Part shown: piece after piece, positions 49,267-56,994 of the stretch
Layout of the letters: every line of letters starts with the position of its first letter
Numbering within the stretch: the first letter of the stretch is position 1
NCBI GenBank assembly: GCA_032127265.1
Contig: JAQAZP010000279.1
Location: 1 to 64,000 of the forward strand
DNA: 64,000 bases
DNA from: JAQAZP01 sp032127265
Lineage (GTDB): Bacteria; Acidobacteriota; JAQAZP01
Direction of reading: 5' to 3'
Translations under genes and position numbers: made by a program
The notes under the pieces: generated by a model
What the model was told of the DNA's origin: nothing
The model's input: only the letters and a program-made list of their open reading frames with translations
Database searches by the model: none

Positions 49267-51366
49267 ATGAAGAGTGAGACGATTTCCCTGGCCGGCACTG
49301 AAATTACCGTGGAAACTGGCGCCATCGCCCGGCAGGCCGACGCCGCGGTGATCGTGCGCCAGGGGGAAACCATGATCCTGGCCACGGTGGTGGGGGCCCG
49401 CACCGCCCGCGAGGGGATCGATTTCTTCCCCCTCACCGTGGACTACCGCGAAGGCAAGTGGGCCGCGGGCAGGTTCCCCGGTGGTTTCCTCAAGCGGGAA
49501 GCCCGGTCCACCGACCACGAGGTCCTGACCTGCCGGCTGGCCGACCGCTCGATCCGCCCCCTCTTCCCCGACGGCTACCGCAATGAAACCCAGGTCATCG
49601 TCACCACCCTGAGCTGCGCCCCGGACATCGATCCCTCGGTGCTGACCCTGATCGGAGTGCCCCTGGCCCTGCACATCTCGGACATCCCCTGGAACGGCCC
49701 GGCCGCCGGAATCCGGGTGGCCCGGGTGGACGGCAACCTGGTGGTCAACCCGCTGCAGAGCCAGCGGGCGCGGGCCGACCTGGAACTGGTGGTCACTTCC
49801 GGACCCGAAGGGCTCTCCATGGTGGAAGGTGAGGCCCGTGAGGTCCCCGAGGCGGAAGTGGCCCAGGCGCTCTTCTTCGCCCAGGACGCGGTGGCCCCGG
49901 CCCTGGAGCTGATGAACCGCTGGCGCGAGGAGTTGGGGCGGGAGAAGCGGGTCTTTGAGCGGCCGGCCGTGAACCAGGAACTGGCCGACGAACTGGAGAA
50001 GCTGGCCGCGGCCCGGCTCAGGGAAGCGGTCTGCACACCGGTGAAGCAGGAGCGGGGTCGGGCCGTGGAGCAGGTGCGCGAGGAGACGCTGGCCGCCCTC
50101 TGCCCCGACAACGACCCGCAACGCACCGCCGAGGCGGCCTCACTGTTCAGCGAGTTGCACCACCGGGTGGTGCGCCGGATGATCGCCCGGGAGGGCGTGC
50201 GGATCGACGGCAGACAGCTGGACCAGGTGCGGCCGATCAGCTGCCGGGTGGGCTGGCTGCCGCGGACCCACGGCTCGGCCGTCTTCACCCGCGGCGAGAC
50301 CCAGGCCCTGGTCATCGCCACCCTGGGCACCACCAGGGACCGGCAAGTGGTTGAGACGCTGTTCGGCGAGGAGCACCACAGTTTTCTGCTGCACTACAAT
50401 TTTCCGCCGTACAGCGTGGGCGAGACCCGTCCGATCCGCGGGCCGGGACGGCGGGAGATCGGCCACGGCAACCTGGCCCGCCGGGCGCTCCAACCGGTGT
50501 TGCCCGACGAAGACAGCTTCCCCTATGCCATCCGCGTGGTCTCCGAGATCAGCGAATCCAACGGCTCATCCTCCATGGCCTCGGTCTGCGGCGGCTGCCT
50601 GGCCCTGATGGACGCCGGAGTGCCGATCTCCAGTCCGGTGGCCGGCATCGCTATGGGACTGATCCAGGAGGATGGCGAAATCCACGTGCTCACCGACATC
50701 CTCGGTGACGAGGACCACCTGGGCGACATGGACTTCAAGGTCACCGGCACCGAGGCCGGGGTCACCGCCCTGCAGATGGACAACAAGGTGGGCGGTCTGG
50801 ACCGGACGATTCTGGACAAGGCGCTGACCCAGGCCCGCACCGCCCGGCTGCACATCCTGGCCGAGATGGCCAAGGCGCTGGCCGGCCCGCGGGAGCAGCT
50901 CTCGGACAACGCCCCGCGGGTGATGTCCCACCGGATCAACCCCGCGCGGATCAGGGACCTGATCGGCAAGGGGGGCAAGACGATTCAGGAGATCCAGGAG
51001 ACCTACAAGGCCAAGATCGACATCTCCGACGACGGCCTGGTCCGGCTCTACGCCGCGGACGGCGTCCTGGGCAGCCAGGCCATGGCCAAGATCCGCCGGA
51101 TCACCAACGACCCGGAGGTGGGCAAGGTCTACCGCGGCGAGGTGGTCTCGGTGAAGGATTTCGGCGCCTTTGTCAAAATCATGGACGGCACCGAGGGGCT
51201 GGTCCACATCTCCGAGCTGGACAAAGACCGGGTGGACCGTGCTTCCGATGTGGTTCACGAGGGGGAGAAAATCCTGGTGCGGGTGCTGGGCGTGGACGAC
51301 CGGGGCAAGCTGAAGCTCTCCCGCCGCGATGCCCTGGGGGTCAGCGAGGCCGAGGTAGAGGATTAG
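49267..51366 (+). CDS. pnp: Polynucleotide phosphorylase
   Basis: 699 residues, the usual length. It degrades RNA 3' to 5' using phosphate, as a trimer, in the degradosome. First RNase PH domain ('ITVETGAIARQADAAVIVRQ', 'FFPLTVDYREGKWAAGRFPG'), helical linker, and second RNase PH domain with the catalytic loop 'TDILGDEDHLGDMDFKVTGT' and 'RRMIAREGVRIDGRQLDQVR'. KH domain (about 555-615, 'RIRDLIGKGGKTIQEIQETY') and S1 domain (about 622-690, 'GKVYRGEVVSVKDFGAFVKI'). ATG 49267 has CGGAG 6 bases upstream, overlapping the end of the radical SAM gene. The usual upstream neighbour rpsO is absent here. It converges with the DUF2058 gene. Confidence 0.97.
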   Translation: MKSETISLAGTEITVETGAIARQADAAVIVRQGETMILATVVGARTAREGIDFFPLTVDYREGKWAAGRFPGGFLKREARSTDHEVLTCRLADRSIRPLFPDGYRNETQVIVTTLSCAPDIDPSVLTLIGVPLALHISDIPWNGPAAGIRVARVDGNLVVNPLQSQRARADLELVVTSGPEGLSMVEGEAREVPEAEVAQALFFAQDAVAPALELMNRWREELGREKRVFERPAVNQELADELEKLAAARLREAVCTPVKQERGRAVEQVREETLAALCPDNDPQRTAEAASLFSELHHRVVRRMIAREGVRIDGRQLDQVRPISCRVGWLPRTHGSAVFTRGETQALVIATLGTTRDRQVVETLFGEEHHSFLLHYNFPPYSVGETRPIRGPGRREIGHGNLARRALQPVLPDEDSFPYAIRVVSEISESNGSSSMASVCGGCLALMDAGVPISSPVAGIAMGLIQEDGEIHVLTDILGDEDHLGDMDFKVTGTEAGVTALQMDNKVGGLDRTILDKALTQARTARLHILAEMAKALAGPREQLSDNAPRVMSHRINPARIRDLIGKGGKTIQEIQETYKAKIDISDDGLVRLYAADGVLGSQAMAKIRRITNDPEVGKVYRGEVVSVKDFGAFVKIMDGTEGLVHISELDKDRVDRASDVVHEGEKILVRVLGVDDRGKLKLSRRDALGVSEAEVED

Positions 51367-51388
51367 CCATTGGACCTCAGACGGGGTT

Positions 51389-51871
51389 TTATCGGTTCCA
51401 GAATCGGACGATTTCGTTGTCCAGTTCCGCGATCTCCCTGGCCGCCGTGCCAGGCACCAGCCCCACCCTGCCGTCTTCCGTCTCGATGATCGCCAGTTCT
51501 CCGCGGGTGAGACGGCGGGCGACATCGTCATTGACCTCGAGAAAGGGTACCCGGTTGTTGCGGTTGACGTAACAGAAACGCCGCGGGCCGCCGGTTCCGC
51601 CCTGGAGCAGGGTTCCGGAGATCAGGGCCGGCAGCCGGTTTTCATTGTTCGCCGCCTCCCGGGCCTTTTGCCGCTCGGCATCAAGCTCCCGATCTTTCAA
51701 GCGTTTCGCCTCGGCCTGGGCCTGGAGCCGTCGCTCTTTCTCCAGCTTCTCTTTTTCCAGCCCTTCCTTGCCGACTTTGCTCTGGTGCAGACGCTGGTCG
51801 TGGGCAGCCTTCTTGCGCTGCTTCTTGTCCACCAGCCTGGCTTTCATCAGTTCTTCCTGCAGCGAGCCCAT
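51389..51871 (-). CDS. DUF2058 family protein
   Basis: 160 residues. The N-terminal half (about 1-80) is a long, highly charged helix, probably a coiled coil ('LVDKKQRKKAAHDQRLHQ', 'KLEKERRLQAQAEAKRLK'); the family motif 'SLQEELMKARLVDKKQ' opens it. The C-terminal half is beta-rich ('RRFCYVNRNNRVPFLEVNDD', 'LAIIETEDGRVGLVPGTAAR'). DUF2058 proteins (YaiL-like) are described as nucleoprotein or polynucleotide-associated but their role is unknown. ATG 51871 with GAGGAGG upstream. It is convergent with pnp, 22 bases away. Confidence 0.9.
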   Translation of the reverse strand: MGSLQEELMKARLVDKKQRKKAAHDQRLHQSKVGKEGLEKEKLEKERRLQAQAEAKRLKDRELDAERQKAREAANNENRLPALISGTLLQGGTGGPRRFCYVNRNNRVPFLEVNDDVARRLTRGELAIIETEDGRVGLVPGTAAREIAELDNEIVRFWNR

Positions 51872-51957
51872 GGCCCCCGGTCCTCCTCGAGAAATCGTTA
51901 TTGCTCCACCACGACAATATAACGCAGCCCGGTGTCGCGGACAATGGCAGGGACGGC

Positions 51958-52046
51958 GGGGACGTACATGAATTTATGACTTTTTCGCATTGAGTTCCAA
52001 CCACCCGCAGCCGGGCCGAAAAAGTCATACATTCATGTACGTCCCC
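51958..52046. repeat. Long inverted repeat (30-base arms, 29-base loop)
   Basis: Left arm 51958-51987 and right arm 52017-52046 are reverse complements in 29 of 30 positions (outer GGGGACGTACATGAA, inner ATGACTTTTTCG). The loop contains a small CCCG/CGGG hairpin. It shares the outer GGGAC/GTCCC and the inner ACTTTTTC/GAAAAAGT core with the palindrome at 39639-39699, suggesting one element family of REP/RAYT type. Confidence 0.8.
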
Positions 52047-52209
52047 AAAACACTTCCCCCCGTTAGCGGGCAGGCATCAAGTATCTGTTGATCCCATACT
52101 GGGCCAGAAAATGATGCTAACGAAGTGGCTATCATCAGTTAACGTATTTTTTATCAGGCCATTAGAATCATTCACATGAAGCCGAATAAACTAGCTGTTG
52201 ATTTTTCCC

Positions 52210-52238
52210 TTGACACGGACGTCCCGAAAACATATAGT
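52210..52238 (+). promoter_or_regulatory. Near-consensus sigma-70 promoter
   Basis: -35 TTGACA (52210-52215), 17-base spacer, -10 TATAGT (52233-52238). Predicted start near 52245, 60 bases before ATG 52305. Confidence 0.85.
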
Positions 52239-52304
52239 AAATTCAGACCGAATGCTCGACCATGGTCCTCGTGTATCGAATACACACCAATTGCGAAAGA
52301 GTAC

Positions 52305-52985
52305 ATGAAACCAACCAGGCTCAATTTGATTTTATTGATCGTCGTCTGCACTGCGGCTGTTTTCGTCACCGCACCGTCCGTGGCCGACTCCATTGTCGAT
52401 GATTCCGGGACGACCTGGACGGTGGTGCGGGACTTCAACAAGACCTCCGGCGGCTGGGATCTGCGACTGATCGTCAATGGCGACGACGAGCGCTCCCTCT
52501 GGGTCACCGAGGACACCATCCTCGATCAGGACCCGGTGGTCGGTCTCGACCCCCTCTCCGGTAAGCCGGTGGTCTACTGGTCACGACAGGTGGGAACCGA
52601 ATTCCGGATCTTCCGCTCGGCATTGGAGCGGGGAGTGTTCAGTGAACCGGCGGCCGTCACTGCCGGAGGACTTGGCTTTTCCGACCGGCAGCCGTATGTG
52701 CAGTATGACCTTTTCGGTCAATGCCACCTGGTCTGGTACCGCCAGTGGACCGACGGCAGCGGGTTTGCGTTCTACGCCCGCTGCACCGGGGTTTCCTGGA
52801 CCAGCGCGGAGCAGATCAGCATTTCTCTCGACAACGTGATCGGCACGGTGACCATCAGCGTCCCTGCGCATGAGCACGATTTTCTCAGTGCCACGTACCA
52901 GTATTTCAGGTCGTCCACCGGTTCCACGGAAACTCGAGAAGTCTGCCGGGGCGGAGATACCAGTCCCTGGAGTGTCTGTCACTGA
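52305..52985 (+). CDS. Exported protein of unknown function, possibly C-terminally shortened
   Basis: 226 residues. A signal peptide (LNLILLIVVCTAAVFVTA, cut near SVA) is followed by beta-rich sequence with sialidase/BNR-like rhythm: 'GLDPLSGKPVVYWSRQVG', 'DRQPYVQYDLFGQCHLVWYR' and 'DGSGFAFYARCTGVSW', each about 50 residues apart, as in propeller blades. Only part of a propeller is present and the end (GDTSPWSVCH) is abrupt, just before a palindromic element at 53030, so the gene may be truncated. The start is fixed by the promoter at 52210-52238; AAAGAG lies upstream of the ATG. Function unknown. Confidence 0.6.
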   Translation: MKPTRLNLILLIVVCTAAVFVTAPSVADSIVDDSGTTWTVVRDFNKTSGGWDLRLIVNGDDERSLWVTEDTILDQDPVVGLDPLSGKPVVYWSRQVGTEFRIFRSALERGVFSEPAAVTAGGLGFSDRQPYVQYDLFGQCHLVWYRQWTDGSGFAFYARCTGVSWTSAEQISISLDNVIGTVTISVPAHEHDFLSATYQYFRSSTGSTETREVCRGGDTSPWSVCH

Positions 52986-53029
52986 TCGTGGGAGCGAATC
53001 GAGGTTCGGAGAGTTACGACTAAAGTTGC

Positions 53030-53119
53030 ATGGGACCCAGGGAACTACGGGGGATTATCCAAGGCAAGGCAACCCGGCAATTCCCCTCTGGAATGGCTAT
53101 CCGGGGTCCTGGGTCCCAT
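53030..53119. repeat. Imperfect 90-base palindrome with 12-base terminal inverted repeats
   Basis: The ends ATGGGACCCAGG (53030-53041) and CCTGGGTCCCAT (53108-53119) are exact reverse complements; the inner halves remain loosely similar (GGATTATCC opposite GGCTATCC). Dispersed-repeat architecture, no coding capacity. Confidence 0.6.
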
Positions 53120-53142
53120 ACTTTTTGAAATACACTGCTTCA

Positions 53143-53180
53143 GGTGCGGCGAAGCTGCTGCAACCCGGCTTCGCCGCACC
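53143..53180. repeat. 13-base perfect inverted repeat
   Basis: GGTGCGGCGAAGC (53143-53155) and GCTTCGCCGCACC (53168-53180) around a 12-base loop. No T-tract. It may be part of the same composite repeat as 53030-53119 or an RNA hairpin. Confidence 0.65.
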
Positions 53181-53259
53181 CCATTCCCCTTGACGTCCAA
53201 GTCAAGTGATGGTTCTCTACCAATATAGTCCCTGATCAACTCGCCGTAAAGTATCCGGA

Positions 53260-53280
53260 GCGCATTCAGCGCGTTTTTTT
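53260..53280 (+). terminator. Weak terminator-like hairpin
   Basis: GCGC (53260-53263) and GCGC (53269-53272) with a 5-base loop, then G and seven Ts. The stem is short, so activity is uncertain. Confidence 0.3.
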
Positions 53281-53314
53281 GTACCAGTCCAGGTTTCGGG
53301 ACGCCGGCATCCCC

Positions 53315-53344
53315 TTGACTCCACGCCGAACCGGCCCGTAAGAT
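53315..53344 (+). promoter_or_regulatory. Sigma-70-type promoter of the isochorismatase operon
   Basis: -35 TTGACT (53315-53320), 18-base spacer, -10 TAAGAT (53339-53344). Predicted start near 53351, about 50 bases before ATG 53400. Confidence 0.6.
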
Positions 53345-53399
53345 GGCCGCCTGTCACGGCCCGGGATCGAGGTCCCGAAGCCCCAATGGACGGTCAGTT

Positions 53400-54086
53400 A
53401 TGGCGCATCCCGAACCATACATCACCCCGCAGACCCTGGAGGCCCGCGCCGATGCCTGGCACACCGAGCTGGCCCGGGAGGGGATCGGCCGGGACCCTGA
53501 TGCGGCCCGGCCCGGCAAGAGCGCCCTGCTGGTGATCGACATGCAGCGGTTCTTCCTGCGGGAGGACTCCCACGCCTTCCTCCCGGCCGGCCGCTGCATA
53601 CTGCCCAATGTGCTGCGGCTGATCAGTGCCTGGCGGAGTGCCGGAGCGCCGGTGATCCTCACCCGCCACGCCGTGGCCGAGGGCGAGGACCCGGGGGCCA
53701 TGGCCCGCTGGTGGCACGACTCAGTGCGCGAGGGCACGGAGGACGCACTGCTGGACCCCGAAATAGCCAACGCCGCCGCCGGCGCCCCGGTGCTGCGCAA
53801 GACACGATACAGCGCTTTTCACGGCACCGGGCTGGAGGAGAGCCTCCGCGAACTGGGCGTGGAGCGGGTGGTGATCGCCGGGGTGATGACCCACCTCTGC
53901 GTGGAGAGTACGGCCCGCGAGGCCTTTATCCGCGATTTCGAGGTGCTGCTGGCCACCGACGCCAGCGCCTCGGCCAGCGAGGAGCTGCACCTGGGGTCTT
54001 TGCGGTCGCTGGGCCATGGCTTCGCCTTTCTTGCCCGGACCGACCAGTTGCTCGATCAACTGAACAGTGGGGGGCCCAATGATTGA
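53400..54086 (+). CDS. Isochorismatase-family cysteine hydrolase
   Basis: 228 residues. The catalytic triad of the family is visible: Asp47 in 'SALLVIDMQRFFL', Lys134 in 'VLRKTRYSAFHGT' and Cys167 in 'GVMTHLCVESTAREAF', the last with the usual cis-peptide Val-Met. The family includes nicotinamidases, N-carbamoylsarcosine amidases and isochorismatases; the substrate is not readable. An N-terminal extension of about 40 residues ('YITPQTLEARADAWHTELAR') precedes the core, as in some ureidoacrylate/phenazine-type members. It is the first gene of a four-gene operon and overlaps the FAD oxidoreductase gene by 8 bases (ATGATTGA). Confidence 0.9.
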   Translation: MAHPEPYITPQTLEARADAWHTELAREGIGRDPDAARPGKSALLVIDMQRFFLREDSHAFLPAGRCILPNVLRLISAWRSAGAPVILTRHAVAEGEDPGAMARWWHDSVREGTEDALLDPEIANAAAGAPVLRKTRYSAFHGTGLEESLRELGVERVVIAGVMTHLCVESTAREAFIRDFEVLLATDASASASEELHLGSLRSLGHGFAFLARTDQLLDQLNSGGPND

Positions 54087-54990
54087 CCTGCTGGTGATCG
54101 GCGGAGGTCCGGCCGGGGTGGCCGGCGCGGTACATGCCCACCGTGCAGGACTGGAAACACTGCTGGTGGATCGTGAACGGGTCGGCGGGCTGATCTGGAA
54201 CGCCAACCTGGTGGAGAACCACCCCGGGCTGCCGCGGCCCATGGACGGGCCGGCGGTGGCCGCGCTGCTCCAGGGGCACCTGGATCGCAATGAGGTGCCG
54301 CGGTGGTATACGGAGATAACGACGCTGCGCCGCGAGGGCGGCCTCTTTCATGCCCAAGCCGGTTCGGACTGCATTGCGGCGCGGGCCGTGCTGTTGGCCA
54401 CCGGGTCACGGCCGAAGCCCCTGATGCTGGAGGGTGCCGATGAGGTTCAGCGGTCGGGGCTGCTGCACTACGAGGTGAGCCGCCTGCCGCGGCTCAGCGG
54501 ATCGAGCACGGTTTTGATCGTGGGCGGCGGTGATGCCGCATTCGACTACGCGCTCAACTGTGCCCGGCAGGGGGCGCGGGCCACCATCCTGGTCCGGGGG
54601 GCGGCCCCGCGGAGTCTGCCGCTGCTCATCGAGCGCGCCGCGGCCATGCCATCCATCGAACTGCTCACCGGTGTCCAGCCGCTGCGCGTGTTCCAGGACC
54701 GCAGCGGCCGTGTCGGCCTGGACTGTCGGCAGGAGGGGGAGGCGGATGAGCGCCGGTTCACTGCCGACCTCCTGCTCGCCGCGGTGGGCCGCGACCCGGA
54801 CGCTTCGCTGGCCGAAGGACTCGATCCGCTGTGCCCGGGTTGTTATGATGATGCCCCCGGCGGCAGCCCGGTGCTCTACCTGGCTGGTGACGCGGCCCAC
54901 GGGCGTTTCAGGCAGATGTCCATCGCCGCCGGCGAGGGGGTGCTGGCCGTGATGCACGCGGCGGCCAGGTTGTGCGGCGACAGAGGTTGA
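54079..54990 (+). CDS. FAD-dependent pyridine-nucleotide oxidoreductase (thioredoxin-reductase fold, no CxxC)
   Basis: 303 residues. FAD motif 'LLVIGGGPAGVAGAVHAHRA' at the N-terminus, NAD(P) motif 'VLIVGGGDAAFDYALNCARQ' in the middle, and C-terminal FAD-contact motif 'LAGDAAHGRFRQMSIAAGEG'. Size and order match thioredoxin reductase, but the redox CxxC after the NADP domain entry is absent ('SGLLHYEVSRLP' region), so it cannot reduce thioredoxin by the standard mechanism; a ferredoxin/flavodoxin-NADP reductase-like role is possible. It might supply electrons to the radical SAM protein encoded 2 bases downstream, which is inference. Confidence 0.88.
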   Translation: MIDLLVIGGGPAGVAGAVHAHRAGLETLLVDRERVGGLIWNANLVENHPGLPRPMDGPAVAALLQGHLDRNEVPRWYTEITTLRREGGLFHAQAGSDCIAARAVLLATGSRPKPLMLEGADEVQRSGLLHYEVSRLPRLSGSSTVLIVGGGDAAFDYALNCARQGARATILVRGAAPRSLPLLIERAAAMPSIELLTGVQPLRVFQDRSGRVGLDCRQEGEADERRFTADLLLAAVGRDPDASLAEGLDPLCPGCYDDAPGGSPVLYLAGDAAHGRFRQMSIAAGEGVLAVMHAAARLCGDRG

Positions 54991-54992
54991 CC

Positions 54993-55979
54993 ATGATCGT
55001 GGAGAGAGAATTCGGCGATGACTCCCTGGCCCGGGTCTACGTGGCCCGGATGCGGGAGGATGATCCGTCCTCGCTGGTGGAGTTCGTCGAGTCACTCCAG
55101 CCGCCGCTGCCCCGGGAGCATAAGTGGGTGCTCATCGTCTCCTCGCTCTTCGGCTGTCCGGCGGGCTGCGGGATGTGCGATGCCGGCGGCGGATATCGCG
55201 GCCGGCTCACCGCCGACGAGATCCTGGAGCAGATCACGTTCATGGTCCGCCGCCGCTACCCCAGCTTGCGGGTGCCGGTGCCGCGGTTCAAGATCCAGTT
55301 CGCCCGTATGGGCGAACCGCTCTACAACCCGGCACTGCCCGAGGTGCTGGAGCGGCTGCCCGGCATCCTCGACGCCCCGGGGCTTGAACCCTGCCTCTCC
55401 ACCATCGCCCCCCGCAGCTGTGAACCGATGCTGGAGACCATCCGCGAAATCAAGGACCGGCTCTACCCCCGCGGGCGGTTCCAGATGCAGTTCTCGATCC
55501 ACTCCACCGACGAAGCGGCCCGGGAGCGCCTGCTGCCGGTGCCCCGCTGGGACCTGGCCCGGATCGCTGAATACGGGCGCCGTTTCCACCAGCCAGGAGA
55601 CAAGAAGATCACCCTCAACTTCACCGTGATCGAGGGGATGCCCATCGATGCCGCGGTTCTCCGCCGACACTTCGACCCCCGGCGCTTCCTGGTCAAGCTG
55701 ACCCCGCTCAACCCCACCGAGCGGGCGCTGACCAACGGCCTTCGCTCCGGCTTCGACCCCCGGGACCCGGATGCCGCCGGACCGCTGGTCCGGACGCTGG
55801 GCCAGGAAGGGTTCAGGGTGATCCTCAGCATCGGCGAGTTGCGTGAAAACGCCATCGGCAGCAACTGCGGGCAGTTCGTCACCCGGCTGACCGCGGGCCG
55901 GGATCTGGTCAGCCGTCCGGCACTGTCCGGGGAAGCCTACACCGTACCGGCCGGGACCATGGGAGGGGGCGGGCAATGA
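54993..55979 (+). CDS. Short RlmN/Cfr-like radical SAM protein
   Basis: 328 residues. The order of motifs follows RlmN: 'VSSLFGCPAGCGMCDAG' with Cys55, Cys59, Cys62 (CX3CX2C), 'FARMGEPLYNPA' (GEP), 'FQMQFSIHSTDEAARERLLP', 'ITLNFTVIEGMPID', 'VKLTPLNPTERA' and 'ENAIGSNCGQF' with Cys292, aligned to the methyl-carrying Cys355 of E. coli RlmN. Two differences matter: only about 50 residues precede the cluster, so the N-terminal RNA-binding accessory domain is missing, and the position of the second conserved Cys (E. coli Cys118) is Ile48. It is therefore probably not the housekeeping rRNA/tRNA A2503/A37 methylase. It overlaps the adenosine-deaminase-like gene by 4 bases. Confidence 0.8.
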   Translation: MIVEREFGDDSLARVYVARMREDDPSSLVEFVESLQPPLPREHKWVLIVSSLFGCPAGCGMCDAGGGYRGRLTADEILEQITFMVRRRYPSLRVPVPRFKIQFARMGEPLYNPALPEVLERLPGILDAPGLEPCLSTIAPRSCEPMLETIREIKDRLYPRGRFQMQFSIHSTDEAARERLLPVPRWDLARIAEYGRRFHQPGDKKITLNFTVIEGMPIDAAVLRRHFDPRRFLVKLTPLNPTERALTNGLRSGFDPRDPDAAGPLVRTLGQEGFRVILSIGELRENAIGSNCGQFVTRLTAGRDLVSRPALSGEAYTVPAGTMGGGGQ

Positions 55980-56986
55980 CCGACAAGGAGCGCACCCGCT
56001 GGCTGGAGTTTCTCGGTACCCTCAGCCTGGCCGACCTGCACCGACACATGGACGGCTCGATCCGTCCCTCCACCCTCTGGGACCTCTCCGAACGCTACTA
56101 CGAAGCCATCCCGGGCATGGACTTCCACGGCTTCCAGCGAATGCTGCACTACGATCCGAAGAAGGACAGCACGCTGCTCGACTACCTGGACAAGTTCCAC
56201 GTGCCGCTGCAGTACACCCAGTTCTACGGCAATATCCGCACCATCGCCTACGAGATCGCCGAGGACGCCTGGCACGAAGGGGTCCGGTTGCTGGAGTTGC
56301 GGGTCAACCCGCTGATCCACCGCCGGGCCGGCCTGACCACCCGCCAGATGATCAACGCCACTCTCGCCGGCCTGAAGGAGTTTGGCGAGCAGCAGCCGGA
56401 GATGAAACTGGGGCTGGTGATCATTGCCATGCGCAACCACGGCGGCAACATGGCCAAGATCCTGCTGCGGGAGATCGCCGGCGAGATGGAGCAGTATCAC
56501 AGCGGCCCCGGAGTGGTGGGTTTCGACATCGCCGGGCCCGAGCGGCCCTTCCCGCCGATCCTCTTCACCGACGCCTACGCTCTGGCAAAAAAAATGGGCC
56601 TCCGGCGCACGGTGCACGTGGGGGAGGCCGACGGGCCGGACAAGATCTGGCAGGCGGTGGAGCTGCTGGCGCCGGACCGCATCGGCCACGGGACCAGCGC
56701 CGGCAGGGACGAGGCCCTGCTCCGCCGGCTGGCCGAGGACGGGACCGTGGTGGAGTGCTGCCTCACTTCGAACCTGCAGACCGGGGCGGTCTCCAGCCTC
56801 GACCAGCACCCTTTGCCGCTGTTCCTCGAATACGGCGTCCCCTGCACCCTCTGCACCGACAACACCACCGTGTCGGGCACCAGCATCACCAACGAGTACC
56901 TGCTGGCCATCGAGACCTTCAGCCTGGGTGAGGATGAAGTGCGGCATCTCGCCGCCACCGGCCTCTCCGGGACATTCTGTGGATAA
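55976..56986 (+). CDS. Adenosine deaminase-family protein
   Basis: 336 residues. Metal and catalytic residues of the family are in place: His22 and His24 in 'DLHRHMDGSIR', 'TVHVGEADGPDKI' (zinc His plus catalytic Glu), 'DRIGHGTSAGRD' (His), 'CLTSNLQTGAVSS' and 'CTDNTTVSGTSITNEY' (zinc Asp). It should hydrolytically deaminate adenosine or a modified adenine nucleoside or base. It ends at 'ATGLSGTFCG', shorter than the usual C-terminal helix, hinting at slight truncation. It follows the RlmN-like gene with 4-base overlap, so the operon combines an adenine-directed radical SAM enzyme relative with an adenine-nucleoside deaminase. Whether the substrate is plain adenosine is unknown. Confidence 0.88.
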   Translation: MTDKERTRWLEFLGTLSLADLHRHMDGSIRPSTLWDLSERYYEAIPGMDFHGFQRMLHYDPKKDSTLLDYLDKFHVPLQYTQFYGNIRTIAYEIAEDAWHEGVRLLELRVNPLIHRRAGLTTRQMINATLAGLKEFGEQQPEMKLGLVIIAMRNHGGNMAKILLREIAGEMEQYHSGPGVVGFDIAGPERPFPPILFTDAYALAKKMGLRRTVHVGEADGPDKIWQAVELLAPDRIGHGTSAGRDEALLRRLAEDGTVVECCLTSNLQTGAVSSLDQHPLPLFLEYGVPCTLCTDNTTVSGTSITNEYLLAIETFSLGEDEVRHLAATGLSGTFCG

Positions 56987-56994
56987 TCTGGCGT

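Larger units (their letters stand above)
51872..52304. other. Repeat-bearing intergenic region
   Basis: No gene seen. It holds the ends of a large inverted repeat (51958-52046), then about 160 AT-richer bases and a near-consensus promoter at 52210-52238 that drives the exported-protein gene at 52305. An open frame that starts at 52176 runs through the promoter and is therefore unlikely to be translated from there. Confidence 0.7.
52986..53399. other. Intergenic region with palindromes and a promoter
   Basis: No credible gene. It contains an imperfect palindrome (53030-53119), a 13-base perfect hairpin (53143-53180), a weak GCGC hairpin with seven Ts (53260-53280) that may terminate upstream transcription, and a promoter at 53315-53344 for the downstream operon. 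Confidence 0.65.

Noticed and set aside
39639..52046. Composite transposon bounded by the two related palindromes
   Set aside because: The DNA between them holds core genes (pnp, DEAD-box helicase) and no transposase; the repeats are better seen as independent insertions.
52870..53193. A 107-codon frame after the exported protein gene
   Set aside because: It crosses the palindromic repeats and has no ribosome site, signal or conserved motif; treated as non-coding.
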